NCBI GenBank assembly: GCA_038747915.1 | Contig: JBCDJJ010000012.1 | Location: forward strand, 1-60,827 | Origin: JBCDAP01 sp038747915 | GTDB lineage: Bacteria > Planctomycetota > Phycisphaerae > Phycisphaerales > UBA1924 | DNA: 60,827 nt | Direction: 5' to 3' | Shown: positions 43,416-52,642 of the stretch, in pieces | How positions within the stretch are numbered: the first letter of the stretch is position 1 | Layout: every line of letters begins with the position of its first letter | Notes under the pieces: model-generated | Told to the model about the DNA's origin: nothing | What the model saw: the letters and a program-made list of their open reading frames with translations, nothing else | Database searches by the model: none | Position numbers and translations under genes: made by a program

Positions 43416-44768
43416 GCGCATCGCTCTCTTTTCAGGACACCAAAGACGCTGCTCTGGAGGGTTCTGGGGGTTCCGGCCTTCCTCTTGACAGGTGTGACTG
43501 CAGCCTGCGCTCAGCCTGCATCTGAGCCCATCGGTGAAATAGTTCAGCAGCCAGGTGCCAACGCAGCGCATCACACGGGTGCGACGCCCCCTCTGCTCCG
43601 CGCGCCTCAGGACAACGACCGGTGGCGCCAACTGATCGAGGGTGGCGATCCGGCGGCACTGCTCGCTCAGGCCGCGTTGATCGAGGCCGGCGAGGCTGCG
43701 ATGGAGATGCCCATCAGGCCCGTGACCGACGGGAAGGACGAGGGCAAGCCGGTCGCGCCGAGCGGCGATCCACAGGACTACATGTCGCTCAGCCCCTATT
43801 GGTGGCCGAACCCCGACACGCCCGACGGCACGCCGTACATCCGCCGCGATGGCGAGATCAACCCCGAACGTCACGACTATGACACGCCCAAGATGGGCGA
43901 CATGGGCAAGGCGGTCCGTGATCTGGCCTTCGCGTACGCGGTGAGCGGCGACGAACGCTTCGCGGATCGTGCCGGTGCTCACCTGCGGGCATGGTTCATC
44001 GACCCCGGAACTCGTATGAACCCGCACATGCGGTTCGCACAGTCGGTGCCGGGTGTGGCCGACGGGCGAGCCGTCGGGATCATCGACACGAATCGTCTGC
44101 GCTGGGTCCCCGACTCCGCTGTCATACTTGTGCCCTCGAACGCCTGGACCCATGAGGACCACACGGCACTTCAGCGGTGGTTCGCCGAGTACCTCGAGTG
44201 GCTGCTCACGAGCGATCTCGGCATTGAGGAGGGGCGGGCTCGAAACAACCACGGCACCTGGTACCTCGCGCAGACCGCGCTGTACGCGCTCTTCACCGGG
44301 CAGCACGACCGCGTCAGGCAGCAGGTCAACGCTGCAAAGCCACTCCTGGCATCGCAGATCGAACCGAATGGCTCCCAGCCGCACGAGCTCGCCCGCACCC
44401 GATCGCTCGATTACTGTGACTTCAACATTCGCGCTTACCTCGACCTTTCGCGGTACGGCGAGCAAGTCGGCGTCGACCTGTTCGCCTACGAGAGCGAGGA
44501 TGGGCGGAGCCTCCGCCACGCGATCGACTATGTGATCCCGTACATGACCGGCGACGAGGAGTGGTCATATCGCCAGATCTCGCCCCCGCGGTATCACATG
44601 TACTACCAGATGCTCAGGATGGCAGCTCGTCTGTACGATGAGCCGCGGTACGAGGCTGCGGCCCAGAACCTCCCTGAGGCAACACAGAGTGTGCGCTGGA
44701 TCGACTTTGTGACGCCGCGCATCCACGAGCTTGACACAATGCCGGGTGGCCATCGGCATCACGAGTGA
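43383..44768 (+). CDS. Polysaccharide lyase of the alginate-lyase fold (PF05426; PL5/PL38-like)
   Basis: The ATG at 43383 gives 461 residues; the ATG at 43320 is in frame but would put the repeat array inside the gene, and neither has a good ribosome site. A signal peptide (FLLTGVTAACAQ) follows a long basic leader. Family motifs are MSLSPYWWPNPDTPDGTPYI, NPHMRFAQSVPGVADGR, ARNNHGTWYLAQTALY and PNGSQPHELARTRSLDYC. This is the (alpha/alpha)-toroid alginate lyase fold; the SPYWWP signature fits the PL38-like glucuronan/alginate group. The conserved Asn-His of NNHGTWY and a later Tyr are the expected catalytic residues. It heads the seven-gene operon whose other products process the released uronates. 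Confidence 0.87.
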   Translation: MKTMNNFAHLCAHRSLFRTPKTLLWRVLGVPAFLLTGVTAACAQPASEPIGEIVQQPGANAAHHTGATPPLLRAPQDNDRWRQLIEGGDPAALLAQAALIEAGEAAMEMPIRPVTDGKDEGKPVAPSGDPQDYMSLSPYWWPNPDTPDGTPYIRRDGEINPERHDYDTPKMGDMGKAVRDLAFAYAVSGDERFADRAGAHLRAWFIDPGTRMNPHMRFAQSVPGVADGRAVGIIDTNRLRWVPDSAVILVPSNAWTHEDHTALQRWFAEYLEWLLTSDLGIEEGRARNNHGTWYLAQTALYALFTGQHDRVRQQVNAAKPLLASQIEPNGSQPHELARTRSLDYCDFNIRAYLDLSRYGEQVGVDLFAYESEDGRSLRHAIDYVIPYMTGDEEWSYRQISPPRYHMYYQMLRMAARLYDEPRYEAAAQNLPEATQSVRWIDFVTPRIHELDTMPGGHRHHE

Positions 44769-44780
44769 GCAGAGGGAACC

Positions 44781-45770
44781 ATGCAGTACGCGACTATTCA
44801 GGGAATCGATCAGCGGGTCAGCCGGATCGCCTTCGGGTGCATGAGCACCGTGCCGAGCCAGATGTACGCCGGGCTCCAGGTCGACGAGGCGGTGCGCACG
44901 ATGCAGGTTGCGATGGATCTGGGCATCACGCTCTTCGACACCGCCCGCGCGTACGCGGATGGCGAGAGCGAGCGGCAGCTCGGCAGGGCGATCAAAGGCC
45001 GGCGCGATGAACTCGTCATCGCGAGCAAGCCCAAGGCCGGCGACCTTTCCCGTGATGAGATCGTGAGCGAGTGCGAGCAGAGCCTGAAGAGCCTCGACAT
45101 CGACTGCATCGACCTTTATCAGATCCACTGGCCCCGCCGGGTGGTGCCGCTCGAGGAAACCGCTCGCGCGATGGAGTCGCTCGTCACGAGCGGCAAGGTG
45201 AGGGCGATCGGCGTGTGCAACTTCGGGCCGCTCGACATGCAGGAGTGGCTCGACACCGCACCCTGCGCCACAAATCAGATTGCCTTCAGTCTATTGGTCC
45301 GGTGTCCGGAGTTCGGCACGGAGCCGGTGTGCGAGGAGCGTGGCGTGGGCATTCTGTGCTATAGCCCGCTGGCGCAGGGTCTTCTTGCCGGTGTATACGG
45401 CTCGGCCGACGACGTGCCGAGCGGTAAAGCGCGCACGCGGCACTTCTCAAAGGAGCGCCCCGAGGCGCGGCATACGGAGTCGGGGTGCGAAGCAGAGACA
45501 TTTACCGCGATCGATCGGATCCGAGGTGTTGCCGAGGGTCTTGGCGTGCCGATGGGCGATGTCGCCATCGCGTGGCTGCTCGCGCGGCCTTCGGTGACGT
45601 CGGTGTTGATCGGCGCCAGCCGCCCCGATCAGGTGGAGCGGAACGTTCGGGCGCTCTCGGTCGAGCTATCCGAAGGTGACATCGCGGAGCTGAACGTCGC
45701 GACCGAGGACGTCAAGTCGCGTCTCGGAGAGAGCATCGACATGTGGGCCACGCCGCCCAGAACGCGCTGA
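44781..45770 (+). CDS. Aldo/keto reductase
   Basis: The 329-residue protein is a full aldo/keto reductase TIM barrel. The tetrad is visible: Asp and Tyr in LFDTARAYADGESE, Lys in VIASKPKAG and His in LYQIHWP. The NADPH-binding end is LIGASRPDQVERNVRAL. The start has GAGGG upstream and lies 12 bases after the lyase stop. It could reduce a keto or aldehyde sugar, or oxidise an aldose, in uronate breakdown; the direction is unknown. Confidence 0.93.
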   Translation: MQYATIQGIDQRVSRIAFGCMSTVPSQMYAGLQVDEAVRTMQVAMDLGITLFDTARAYADGESERQLGRAIKGRRDELVIASKPKAGDLSRDEIVSECEQSLKSLDIDCIDLYQIHWPRRVVPLEETARAMESLVTSGKVRAIGVCNFGPLDMQEWLDTAPCATNQIAFSLLVRCPEFGTEPVCEERGVGILCYSPLAQGLLAGVYGSADDVPSGKARTRHFSKERPEARHTESGCEAETFTAIDRIRGVAEGLGVPMGDVAIAWLLARPSVTSVLIGASRPDQVERNVRALSVELSEGDIAELNVATEDVKSRLGESIDMWATPPRTR

Positions 45771-45786
45771 GCGCGAAGGATTCGCT

Positions 45787-46887
45787 GTGCTGACCAATGG
45801 ACGTCATGCTGCAGAGCCGAGGCCGCCCGCGCGTGCGAGTGGTGCCGATCTGGTCCGAGTGGGCATCGTGGGTCTCGGACGGGCCGGGTGGAACATCCAC
45901 GCCAAGACGCTTGCCCGGATGACGGATCGTTTCCGCATCACTGCGATCATGGATCCCGACGCCGGTCAGCGAGCAGAGGCGGAGACGATACTCGGCTGCC
46001 GTGCGGTCGACACCTTCGAGGCGTTGCTCGATGAGTCGATCGACCTCGTCGTTGTCGCCTCGCCGAGTCATCTGCACGCCGACCAGTCGATCGCGGCCAT
46101 GCGCACGGGCAGGCACGTGGTCTGTGAGAAGCCGTTCGGTCTGAGCGCCGACGATGCGGAGCAGATGATCGAGATTGCCCACGATGCGGGCGTGGTGCTC
46201 GCGCCGTTCCAGAACCGTCGGTACGAGGCGAACTACCGCAAGGTCCGCGAGATCATCGACTCGGGTGCGCTCGGTGAGATCCTGCAGATCCGCCTGTGCT
46301 GGCATCGATTCTCGCGGCGTTGGGACTGGCAGGCCCTCAAGCGGTTCGGTGGCGGGGCCCTCTTCAACAACGGCACGCATCTGCTCGATCAGGCCATGGC
46401 CATGCTCGGCGACGCGGAGCCCGAGCTGTTTCTCGACTTGCGTCGCGGCCTCTCGCTTGGGGACGCGGACGAGCACCTGAAGCTTGTGCTGCGCGAGCCG
46501 GGCGGGCCGACCATCGACATCGAGTACACCAACGCGAGCGCGTTCGAGCACGACCGCTGGCACATCATGGGCACGCACGGCGGGCTTCGCGGGACGCAGA
46601 CCGAGCTCGAGTGGCGCGTCGCGGACTGGTCGCGCATGCCCGAGCGCGAACTCGAGCTTGGCCCCGCTCGGGACCGGAAGTACCCGACCGACGAGGTCGT
46701 CTGGATCGAGCGCCGGTGGGCCGAGCCCGCGGAGGAGCCACACCCGTACGAGTTGCTGTACGCCGATGTTCACGGCGCGATCCGTCGCGGGAGCGAGCTC
46801 GGTGTGACTCCCGAGAGCGCACTGCGATGCCTGCGTGTGCTCGATCGGTGCGCTGCCCTGATGCCTTCGGAGCCAGCCGGTGCCTGA
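45787..46887 (+). CDS. Gfo/Idh/MocA family oxidoreductase
   Basis: The 366-residue protein starts at a GTG seven bases after AAGGA. VRVGIVGLGRAGWNIHAKTL is the Rossmann NAD(P)-binding motif and CEKPFGLSADDA carries the family's EKP lysine. The C-terminal beta-sheet domain includes GGGALFNNGTHLLDQAM, with the catalytic His region. Family members oxidise or reduce sugars and inositols; the substrate here is not known. It lies 16 bases after the aldo/keto reductase gene. Confidence 0.93.
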   Translation: MLTNGRHAAEPRPPARASGADLVRVGIVGLGRAGWNIHAKTLARMTDRFRITAIMDPDAGQRAEAETILGCRAVDTFEALLDESIDLVVVASPSHLHADQSIAAMRTGRHVVCEKPFGLSADDAEQMIEIAHDAGVVLAPFQNRRYEANYRKVREIIDSGALGEILQIRLCWHRFSRRWDWQALKRFGGGALFNNGTHLLDQAMAMLGDAEPELFLDLRRGLSLGDADEHLKLVLREPGGPTIDIEYTNASAFEHDRWHIMGTHGGLRGTQTELEWRVADWSRMPERELELGPARDRKYPTDEVVWIERRWAEPAEEPHPYELLYADVHGAIRRGSELGVTPESALRCLRVLDRCAALMPSEPAGA

Positions 46888-46941
46888 TTGCCCCGAGCGT
46901 GAATCCGCACGCTGTGGTCCTTGGAACAAGGAGCCGACGCG

Positions 46942-47841
46942 TTGTACTCAAGCCTGATGCCCGACCTGATCTCGATCGGTGCCGCCCCCGCGCAGTCTGT
47001 GACGATCGCCTCGCGTGCCGGCTTCGCGGGCCTTGATATGCGGATCAACCGGCACGCAGCCGAGATCGAGCGGCTCAACCCCAATACTCTTGCCGCGGCG
47101 ATGCAGGCGGCGTCCCTCCGGCCGGGTTACTGCTCGATCACCCCTCAGAAGATTTCCGTGCCGGACGAGATGTGGGCGGAGGAACTGGCCGATGCGCCGC
47201 ATCGTGCGATGCTTGCCCGGGACCTCGGGTACACGCGCGCGACGTCTGTCGTGCTGCCCTTTCACGACGAGTTGTCTTGGCGGGTGAACTTCGAGATGCA
47301 CCGCGACCGCGCGAGACAGGCCTGCGATGTGCTGGGTGAGCACGGCATCTCGTTCGGACTCGAGTATGTCTCGCCCATGACGCGCCGGCGCGGGAAGAAG
47401 CACGAGTTTGTCCACAACCTGGCGCAGCTCATGGAGCTTGTGGAGGCGGTCGATCGGCCGAACATCGGCGTGATGCTCGACTGCTTTCACTGGGCCTGCG
47501 CCCAGGAGACGCCGGAGGACATCGAGGCGCTGCCGGCGGAGCGTGTTGTCGCGGTGCATGTAAACGACCTCGCTGCCGGCGTGCCGCTCGACGAGCAGGA
47601 CATCATGAGCCGCGGTTTGCCCGGCGAGTCGGGCGTGGTTGATATGCCCGGGTTTATCGGTGCGCTCGCGCGGATCGGGTACACCGGTCCGGTGACGGCC
47701 GAGCCGACCAATCCGCGGTGGGCCGAGACGCCGGCGGAGGAATCGGCGAGACTGACCGCCCGTGCTGTCCGCTCGTGCCTCGAGACGGCCGGGGTGGATG
47801 TCCGCGCGGGCAACACCACACACTCGGGCACACAGCAGTAA
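46942..47841 (+). CDS. Sugar phosphate isomerase/epimerase (xylose isomerase-like TIM barrel)
   Basis: The TTG at 46942, eight bases after AAGGAG, gives 299 residues; the ATG at 46957 is an alternative. The AP-endonuclease-2-type TIM barrel is shown by FAGLDMRINRHAAEIERL, SFGLEYVSP (metal Glu), NIGVMLDCFHWACA (metal Asp and His) and VAVHVNDLAAG. Such proteins isomerise or epimerise keto-sugars. It may interconvert a sugar produced by the two oxidoreductases encoded just upstream. The next gene starts 15 bases later. Confidence 0.88.
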   Translation: MYSSLMPDLISIGAAPAQSVTIASRAGFAGLDMRINRHAAEIERLNPNTLAAAMQAASLRPGYCSITPQKISVPDEMWAEELADAPHRAMLARDLGYTRATSVVLPFHDELSWRVNFEMHRDRARQACDVLGEHGISFGLEYVSPMTRRRGKKHEFVHNLAQLMELVEAVDRPNIGVMLDCFHWACAQETPEDIEALPAERVVAVHVNDLAAGVPLDEQDIMSRGLPGESGVVDMPGFIGALARIGYTGPVTAEPTNPRWAETPAEESARLTARAVRSCLETAGVDVRAGNTTHSGTQQ

Positions 47842-47856
47842 GCGGTAGGAGCGATT

Positions 47857-49065
47857 GTGAAGATCACAGGCGGCACGGTGATGGTGACAAGCCCGGGGCG
47901 GAACTTTGTCACGCTCAGGCTCGAGACGGATGAGGGGATTTACGGGCTTGGCGACGGCACGCTCAACGGTCGCGAGCTCGCTGTGAAGAGCTACCTCGAG
48001 GATCATGTGATCGACTGCCTGATCGGCCGCGATCCCTTCGAGATCGAGGATATCTGGCAGTACCTCTACCGAGGTGCGTACTGGCGGCGTGGGCCGGTCA
48101 CGATGGCAGCGATCGGCGCCATCGATGTTGCGCTGTGGGACATCAAGGGCAAAGCGCTCAATACGCCCGTGTACAACCTGCTGGGTGGTCGTAGCCGTAA
48201 CGGCGTGCTCGTGTACGGCCACGCGTCCGGCGAGTCGATGGAGCAGTGCCTTGAAGCGGTCGCTGAGTACAAGGAGAAGGGCTACCTCGCGATCCGTGCG
48301 CAATCGGGCATCCCGGGTATCAGGTCCATCTATGGCGTGGGTCGCGGCAAGTACCACTATGAGCCCGCCGATCGCACGCTTCCACCGGAGCACGACTGGA
48401 ACACGCTCAAGTACCGCAACTTCATCCCGGAGCTCATGGGGAAGGTCCGTGAATTGGTCGGCCCGGACATCGAGATCCTGCACGATGCGCACCACCGTTT
48501 GACACCGCAAGAGGCCGCTGCGGTCGGCAAGACGCTCGAGCCGTTCAAGCTGTTCTGGCTCGAAGACCCGACCCCTGGTGAGTTGCAGGAGGGCCTGCGG
48601 CTGATTCGCCAGCACACGGTCACACCGATTGCGATCGGCGAGGTGTTCAACTCGGTTTACGACGCGACCACGCTCATCACGGAGCAACTGATCGATTACA
48701 TCCGTATGACCGTGAGTCATTCGGGTGGGCTGACCGGGCTGCGCAAGGTATCGACACTCGCTGAGCCGTACCATGTGCGCACCGGGTGTCACGGCCCGAC
48801 GGACATCTCTCCCGTTGCGATGAGTGCGTGTCTGCACTTCGGGCTGTGGGCGCCAAACTTCGGTATTCAGGAGTTCATGGTGCATTCGCCCGAGGTCATG
48901 GAAGTCTTCGGAGCCGAGTACTTCTTTAAGAATGGGTACGCCCACGTGCCCGACAAGCCGGGCATCGGCGTCGACTACGACGAGAAGATGGCCGAGAAGC
49001 ATCCCTACGTTCGTGCCTACCTGCCCGTGAACCGCAAGGACGACGGGAGCATGTGGAACTGGTGA
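47857..49065 (+). CDS. D-mannonate dehydratase, ManD subgroup of the enolase superfamily
   Basis: The 402-residue length is exactly that of ManD proteins, and the GTG start has TAGGAG upstream. Family landmarks are TLRLETDEGIYGLGDGTLNG, GAYWRRGPVTMAAIGAIDVA, ILHDAHHRLTP, FWLEDPTPGEL, TPIAIGEVFNS and the closing RAYLPVNRKDDGSMWNW. These give the metal-binding Asp/Glu set and the loop of the ManD subgroup. The reaction is D-mannonate (or D-gluconate, in low-activity members) to 2-keto-3-deoxygluconate. This links the operon to the KDG pathway of uronate breakdown. Some ManD-like proteins have very low activity, so the in vivo substrate is inferred. Confidence 0.92.
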   Translation: MKITGGTVMVTSPGRNFVTLRLETDEGIYGLGDGTLNGRELAVKSYLEDHVIDCLIGRDPFEIEDIWQYLYRGAYWRRGPVTMAAIGAIDVALWDIKGKALNTPVYNLLGGRSRNGVLVYGHASGESMEQCLEAVAEYKEKGYLAIRAQSGIPGIRSIYGVGRGKYHYEPADRTLPPEHDWNTLKYRNFIPELMGKVRELVGPDIEILHDAHHRLTPQEAAAVGKTLEPFKLFWLEDPTPGELQEGLRLIRQHTVTPIAIGEVFNSVYDATTLITEQLIDYIRMTVSHSGGLTGLRKVSTLAEPYHVRTGCHGPTDISPVAMSACLHFGLWAPNFGIQEFMVHSPEVMEVFGAEYFFKNGYAHVPDKPGIGVDYDEKMAEKHPYVRAYLPVNRKDDGSMWNW

Positions 49066-49106
49066 TCTCCGTTCTGCCTTCGCCCTCCGATCTCAAGGAG
49101 CGTCTC

Positions 49107-51161
49107 ATGAACCCCATCGTTCGACCCGCCGTGATCGCCTCGATGTGTGCGCTCGCGTCGGTGTCACTGGCCGAGCTGAGCGTCTCACCGCTCTTCTCTG
49201 ACCACATGGTCGTGCAGCGGGATCGTGACGTCCTCGTGTGGGGTGAAGGTGATTCGGGAGAGACGATCATCGTGACGCTTGGTGATCGGTCGGCGCAGGG
49301 TGTGGTCGCCTCCGATGGCTCGTGGGAGGTGCGCCTCGATCCGCAGCCGGCGGGTGGCCCTCACCAGCTGGTGATCGAGTCTGCGGATGGCGCGCTTCGC
49401 TTCGATGATGTGCTGCTCGGCGATGTTTGGATCTGCTCCGGTCAGTCGAATATGGCCTGGCCGCTCGAGCGCACGGATCGGGGTTCCGAGTTCATTGCGA
49501 CCGCAGGGCATGATGGGCTCCGGCTGTTCAATGTCGACCGGGCGAGCGACCGATCGCCGCTCGAGACACTGTCGTCGAGTGGGTGGCAGATCGATGATTC
49601 GGAATCGAGGTCGAGCTTCTCGGCGGTCGGGTACCACTTCGGTCGCCTGTTGCACGAGAATGATGGCGTGCCGATCGGGCTGATCCACACGGCGTGGGGT
49701 GGCACACCCGCTGAGGCGTGGGCACCGATGAAGATGATCGAGGCCAAGCCCGAGGTATACCGCGCGCGGCTCGACAGCCTCGCGGAGTACGACGTCTCTG
49801 ACGAGGAAGCGGCGCGGATCATCGCCGAAGCCAACGAGCCCCACGCCGAGTTCTGCGAGAAGGCGTGGCGCGAGGACATCGGCGTCCAAAGGGGCTGGGG
49901 TGATCCGGAGTTTGATGATTCGTCGTGGCCGAGGCTGTCGTTGCCCGGCTTCTGGGGTGGCGAGCTGCTCGATGTGGACGGCGTCGTCTGGCTTCGTCGC
50001 ACGATCGAGCTGACGCAGGAGCAGGCGCAGGCTCCGAGTCCTGTCCTTCGACTCGCGAGGATCGATGACTTCGACATCACGCTGATCAACGGCCAGGAAG
50101 TTGGGCGCACGACCTTCGAGGATGTGGTTCGGCGCGATCCGACCAGCAATGGAGGTTCGATCGAACGGCGATACCCCGTTCCGAGTGGCCTGCTCCGCGC
50201 GGGTAACAACACGATCGCCATCCGGCTGCTCGATACGCGCACCAGCGGGGGGGTTCGCGAGGAAGACCGTCCGTTCGGGCTCGACCTCGGTGGCGACTTC
50301 ATCGAGCTTGCCGGCGACTGGCGGTACGGCGTCGGCTTCGACGCGGGCGATCACGGTGGATTCCCCCGCACCGCCCGATACTCGGTCCCGGTTGGGCGTC
50401 CCTATCGCCGGCCTGCGGTGCTCTACAACGCGATGGTGCACCCGATGCGCCGGTTTTCGATCGCGGGAGCGATCTGGTATCAGGGAGAGTCGAACTCTGG
50501 TCGCGGCGATGAGTACCGCGAGCTCTTCCCCGACATGATCGAAGGATGGCGGCGGGCCTGGGCAGATGCCGGGAGTGGTACGCAGCGCGACTTCCCGTTC
50601 TTGTTCGTCCAGCTGCCGAACTACCAGGTGCGGCACGACGAGCCACGCGAGAGTAGGTGGGCGGAGATCCGCGAGGCTCAGCGGCTGACGCTCGGTGCGC
50701 TGCCGAACACGGGCATGGCCATCACGATCGAGATCGGTGATCCGGCCGACATCCACCCGCGGAACAAGCTGCCCGTTGCTGAGCGCTTGGTGACGATCGC
50801 GGCGTGCATGGCCGAGGGCCGGACGGATCTCGCGTGCCGCGCGGGTGGGCCAACACCAAGAGATGCGCGGGCCCACGCGGGGCGTCTCGTGGTCCGTTTC
50901 AACTCGCAGGGGCGGCTCAAGACGAGTGATGGGTCGCGCGAGGTGCTCGGATTCGCGATCGCCGGCCGTGATGGCGTGTACCACTGGGCGACGACCGCGC
51001 GGATCAGAGATCGCGACACCGTCTTGGTGACCAGCGACGAGGTGAGCGAGCCACGGTTCGTGCGGTACGCCTGGGCGGAGAACCCGGCGGTGAATCTGGT
51101 CGATGAAGCGGGCCTGCCCGCAACACCGTTCATGCTCGAGATCGACTCTCGAAGCAACTAG
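49107..51161 (+). CDS. Sialate O-acetylesterase-like (SASA) carbohydrate acetylesterase
   Basis: The ATG at 49107 follows AAGGAG and gives 684 residues with a signal peptide (VSLAELS). LFSDHMVVQRDRDVLVWGE is the usual N-terminal signature. VWICSGQSNMAWPLE holds the nucleophile Ser (Ser114). A galactose-binding-like insert occupies residues 260-420. IWYQGESN and DIHPRNKLPVAERL (catalytic Asp-x-His) complete the SGNH site. It would remove acetyl groups from a polysaccharide outside the cell, as bacterial alginate and many algal or animal glycans are acetylated. It is in line with the ManD gene 41 bases upstream. Confidence 0.93.
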   Translation: MNPIVRPAVIASMCALASVSLAELSVSPLFSDHMVVQRDRDVLVWGEGDSGETIIVTLGDRSAQGVVASDGSWEVRLDPQPAGGPHQLVIESADGALRFDDVLLGDVWICSGQSNMAWPLERTDRGSEFIATAGHDGLRLFNVDRASDRSPLETLSSSGWQIDDSESRSSFSAVGYHFGRLLHENDGVPIGLIHTAWGGTPAEAWAPMKMIEAKPEVYRARLDSLAEYDVSDEEAARIIAEANEPHAEFCEKAWREDIGVQRGWGDPEFDDSSWPRLSLPGFWGGELLDVDGVVWLRRTIELTQEQAQAPSPVLRLARIDDFDITLINGQEVGRTTFEDVVRRDPTSNGGSIERRYPVPSGLLRAGNNTIAIRLLDTRTSGGVREEDRPFGLDLGGDFIELAGDWRYGVGFDAGDHGGFPRTARYSVPVGRPYRRPAVLYNAMVHPMRRFSIAGAIWYQGESNSGRGDEYRELFPDMIEGWRRAWADAGSGTQRDFPFLFVQLPNYQVRHDEPRESRWAEIREAQRLTLGALPNTGMAITIEIGDPADIHPRNKLPVAERLVTIAACMAEGRTDLACRAGGPTPRDARAHAGRLVVRFNSQGRLKTSDGSREVLGFAIAGRDGVYHWATTARIRDRDTVLVTSDEVSEPRFVRYAWAENPAVNLVDEAGLPATPFMLEIDSRSN

Positions 51162-51195
51162 TCGATCGGAGTCTCGGGCTTCGAGGGGGTCGAAC

Positions 51196-52620
51196 ATGCG
51201 TGTTGAGCGGCTTGGTCGTTGGATCGTCTTCACAGCCCTCTTCCTCTGGGCTGCACTGTGCCGAGCGCAGGAGGCGCCGCAGAACGTGGTCCTCATCCTC
51301 GCCGATGATCTGGGCATTGGTGATGTCAGCTGCTACGCCGCTCACGACATTGAAACGCCGAACATCGATCGGCTCGCCGGGAGTGGGTTGCGGTTCAATC
51401 AGGCGTACACCACGGGTTCGGTGTGTTCCCCCACGCGGTACTCGCTGCTGACAGGGCGGTACCCGAGCCGCGGGCCGATGAAGAGCGGCGCGGTGCGTGC
51501 GGGGAGTCCGCTGGTCGTTGATGTCGAGCTTCCAACGCTTGCGCGAACCCTGAAGGATCTTGGATTTCGAACCGCTGCGTTCGGCAAGTGGCACCTCGGG
51601 TACGGCCCCGCGGGCGCTGATGGCTCGGGAGATTGGTCGGGCGAGCTCTCGCCCGGGCCGCTCGAGCTCGGCTTCGAGCAGCACTTCGGCATCCCGAGCA
51701 ACCACAACGACCGCCGCGGCTATGTCGTGCAGGACCGTATGTACGTCACCAAACGCATCCATGATCTGGTCGATGGCATGCTCACCGACGCGGGGTGCCG
51801 GTTTATCCGCGAACGCGCGGCGGATGATCAGCGGTTCTTTCTGTACTTGCCGGTGTGCGCGATCCACACGCACATCACCCCCGCCGAGCAGTTCCGCGGA
51901 TTGAGCACCTTCGGGCAGCTCGGCGACTACATCCTGGAACTCGACCACAACGTCGGCCGCGTTCTCGACACGCTCGATGAGGTCGGCCTCGCCGAGGATA
52001 CCCTTGTGATCTTCACGAGCGACAACGGTGGGCAGCAGTACGACACCTCGAATGCCGGCACGCGTGTCTTTCTCGCGAGTGAGGCGGGCGACGCACGCGT
52101 GCGGGCACGAACAGCCAAGCGCGATGCTTGGAACGCCGGACACCGGACCAATGGCCCGCTCCGCGGCTTCAAGGGCGGGATCCACGAGGGTGGCTTCCGG
52201 GTGCCGATGATCTTCTCGTGGCCGCGTGGGGTGGCGGCTGACCGCGAGACGGAACAGCTTGTGAGCATGGCCGATCTCTTCGCGACGATCGTCCGGCTTG
52301 TCGAGCCACGCGCGTCCGGGCCCTTCGGCGAGGATTCCGTCGATCTTTCCCCGGTGATCCGTGGCGCGGCAGCACAGGTGTTAGCGAGAGAAGGCCTGCT
52401 TCTCCAAGCCGCGGACGGTCGCCTGGCCTACCGCCATGGCGACTGGAAGCTGATCATGAGTGTGCCACCGTCATGGGAGGACGGGCGACCGATCTTTCCG
52501 GACGAAACGTACGAGCTCTACAACGTTGCGGTCGATCCACACGAGCGCAACAACCTGGCAGAGGAGCACCCCTACCACGTCGCCGATCTGAAGCAACGCC
52601 TGCTCTTGTTGTTTGAGTGA
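51196..52620 (+). CDS. Sulfatase (arylsulfatase A-like, S1 family)
   Basis: The ATG at 51196 lies after GAGGGGGTCG and gives 474 residues with a signal peptide (ALCRAQ). VVLILADDLGIGDVSCY gives the metal-binding Asp pair. SVCSPTRYSLLTGRY holds the formylglycine Cys (Cys77). AFGKWHLGYG and FTSDNGGQQY complete the active site. This is the classic arylsulfatase A-like subgroup, different from the iduronate-sulfatase-like enzyme at 33437, so two kinds of sulfate position are probably attacked. It is the last gene of the plus-strand operon and ends 22 bases from the convergent beta-helix gene. Confidence 0.94.
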   Translation: MRVERLGRWIVFTALFLWAALCRAQEAPQNVVLILADDLGIGDVSCYAAHDIETPNIDRLAGSGLRFNQAYTTGSVCSPTRYSLLTGRYPSRGPMKSGAVRAGSPLVVDVELPTLARTLKDLGFRTAAFGKWHLGYGPAGADGSGDWSGELSPGPLELGFEQHFGIPSNHNDRRGYVVQDRMYVTKRIHDLVDGMLTDAGCRFIRERAADDQRFFLYLPVCAIHTHITPAEQFRGLSTFGQLGDYILELDHNVGRVLDTLDEVGLAEDTLVIFTSDNGGQQYDTSNAGTRVFLASEAGDARVRARTAKRDAWNAGHRTNGPLRGFKGGIHEGGFRVPMIFSWPRGVAADRETEQLVSMADLFATIVRLVEPRASGPFGEDSVDLSPVIRGAAAQVLAREGLLLQAADGRLAYRHGDWKLIMSVPPSWEDGRPIFPDETYELYNVAVDPHERNNLAEEHPYHVADLKQRLLLLFE

Positions 52621-52642
52621 TTGGCCGAGGTGGCAGTCCGAA

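Noticed and set aside
43173..44519. Upstream extension of the LacI-type reading frame to 44519
   Set aside because: The extension runs antisense through the lyase gene and lacks family residues; a TTG with a good ribosome site at 43172 gives a normal LacI length.
46948..49002. Minus-strand open frame of 684 codons opposite the isomerase and ManD genes
   Set aside because: It spans two certain genes in the other direction; Arg/His-rich shadow sequence with no motifs.
49185..51317. Minus-strand open frame of 710 codons opposite the acetylesterase gene
   Set aside because: The plus-strand SASA gene has signal peptide, catalytic Ser and DxH; the antisense frame has none.
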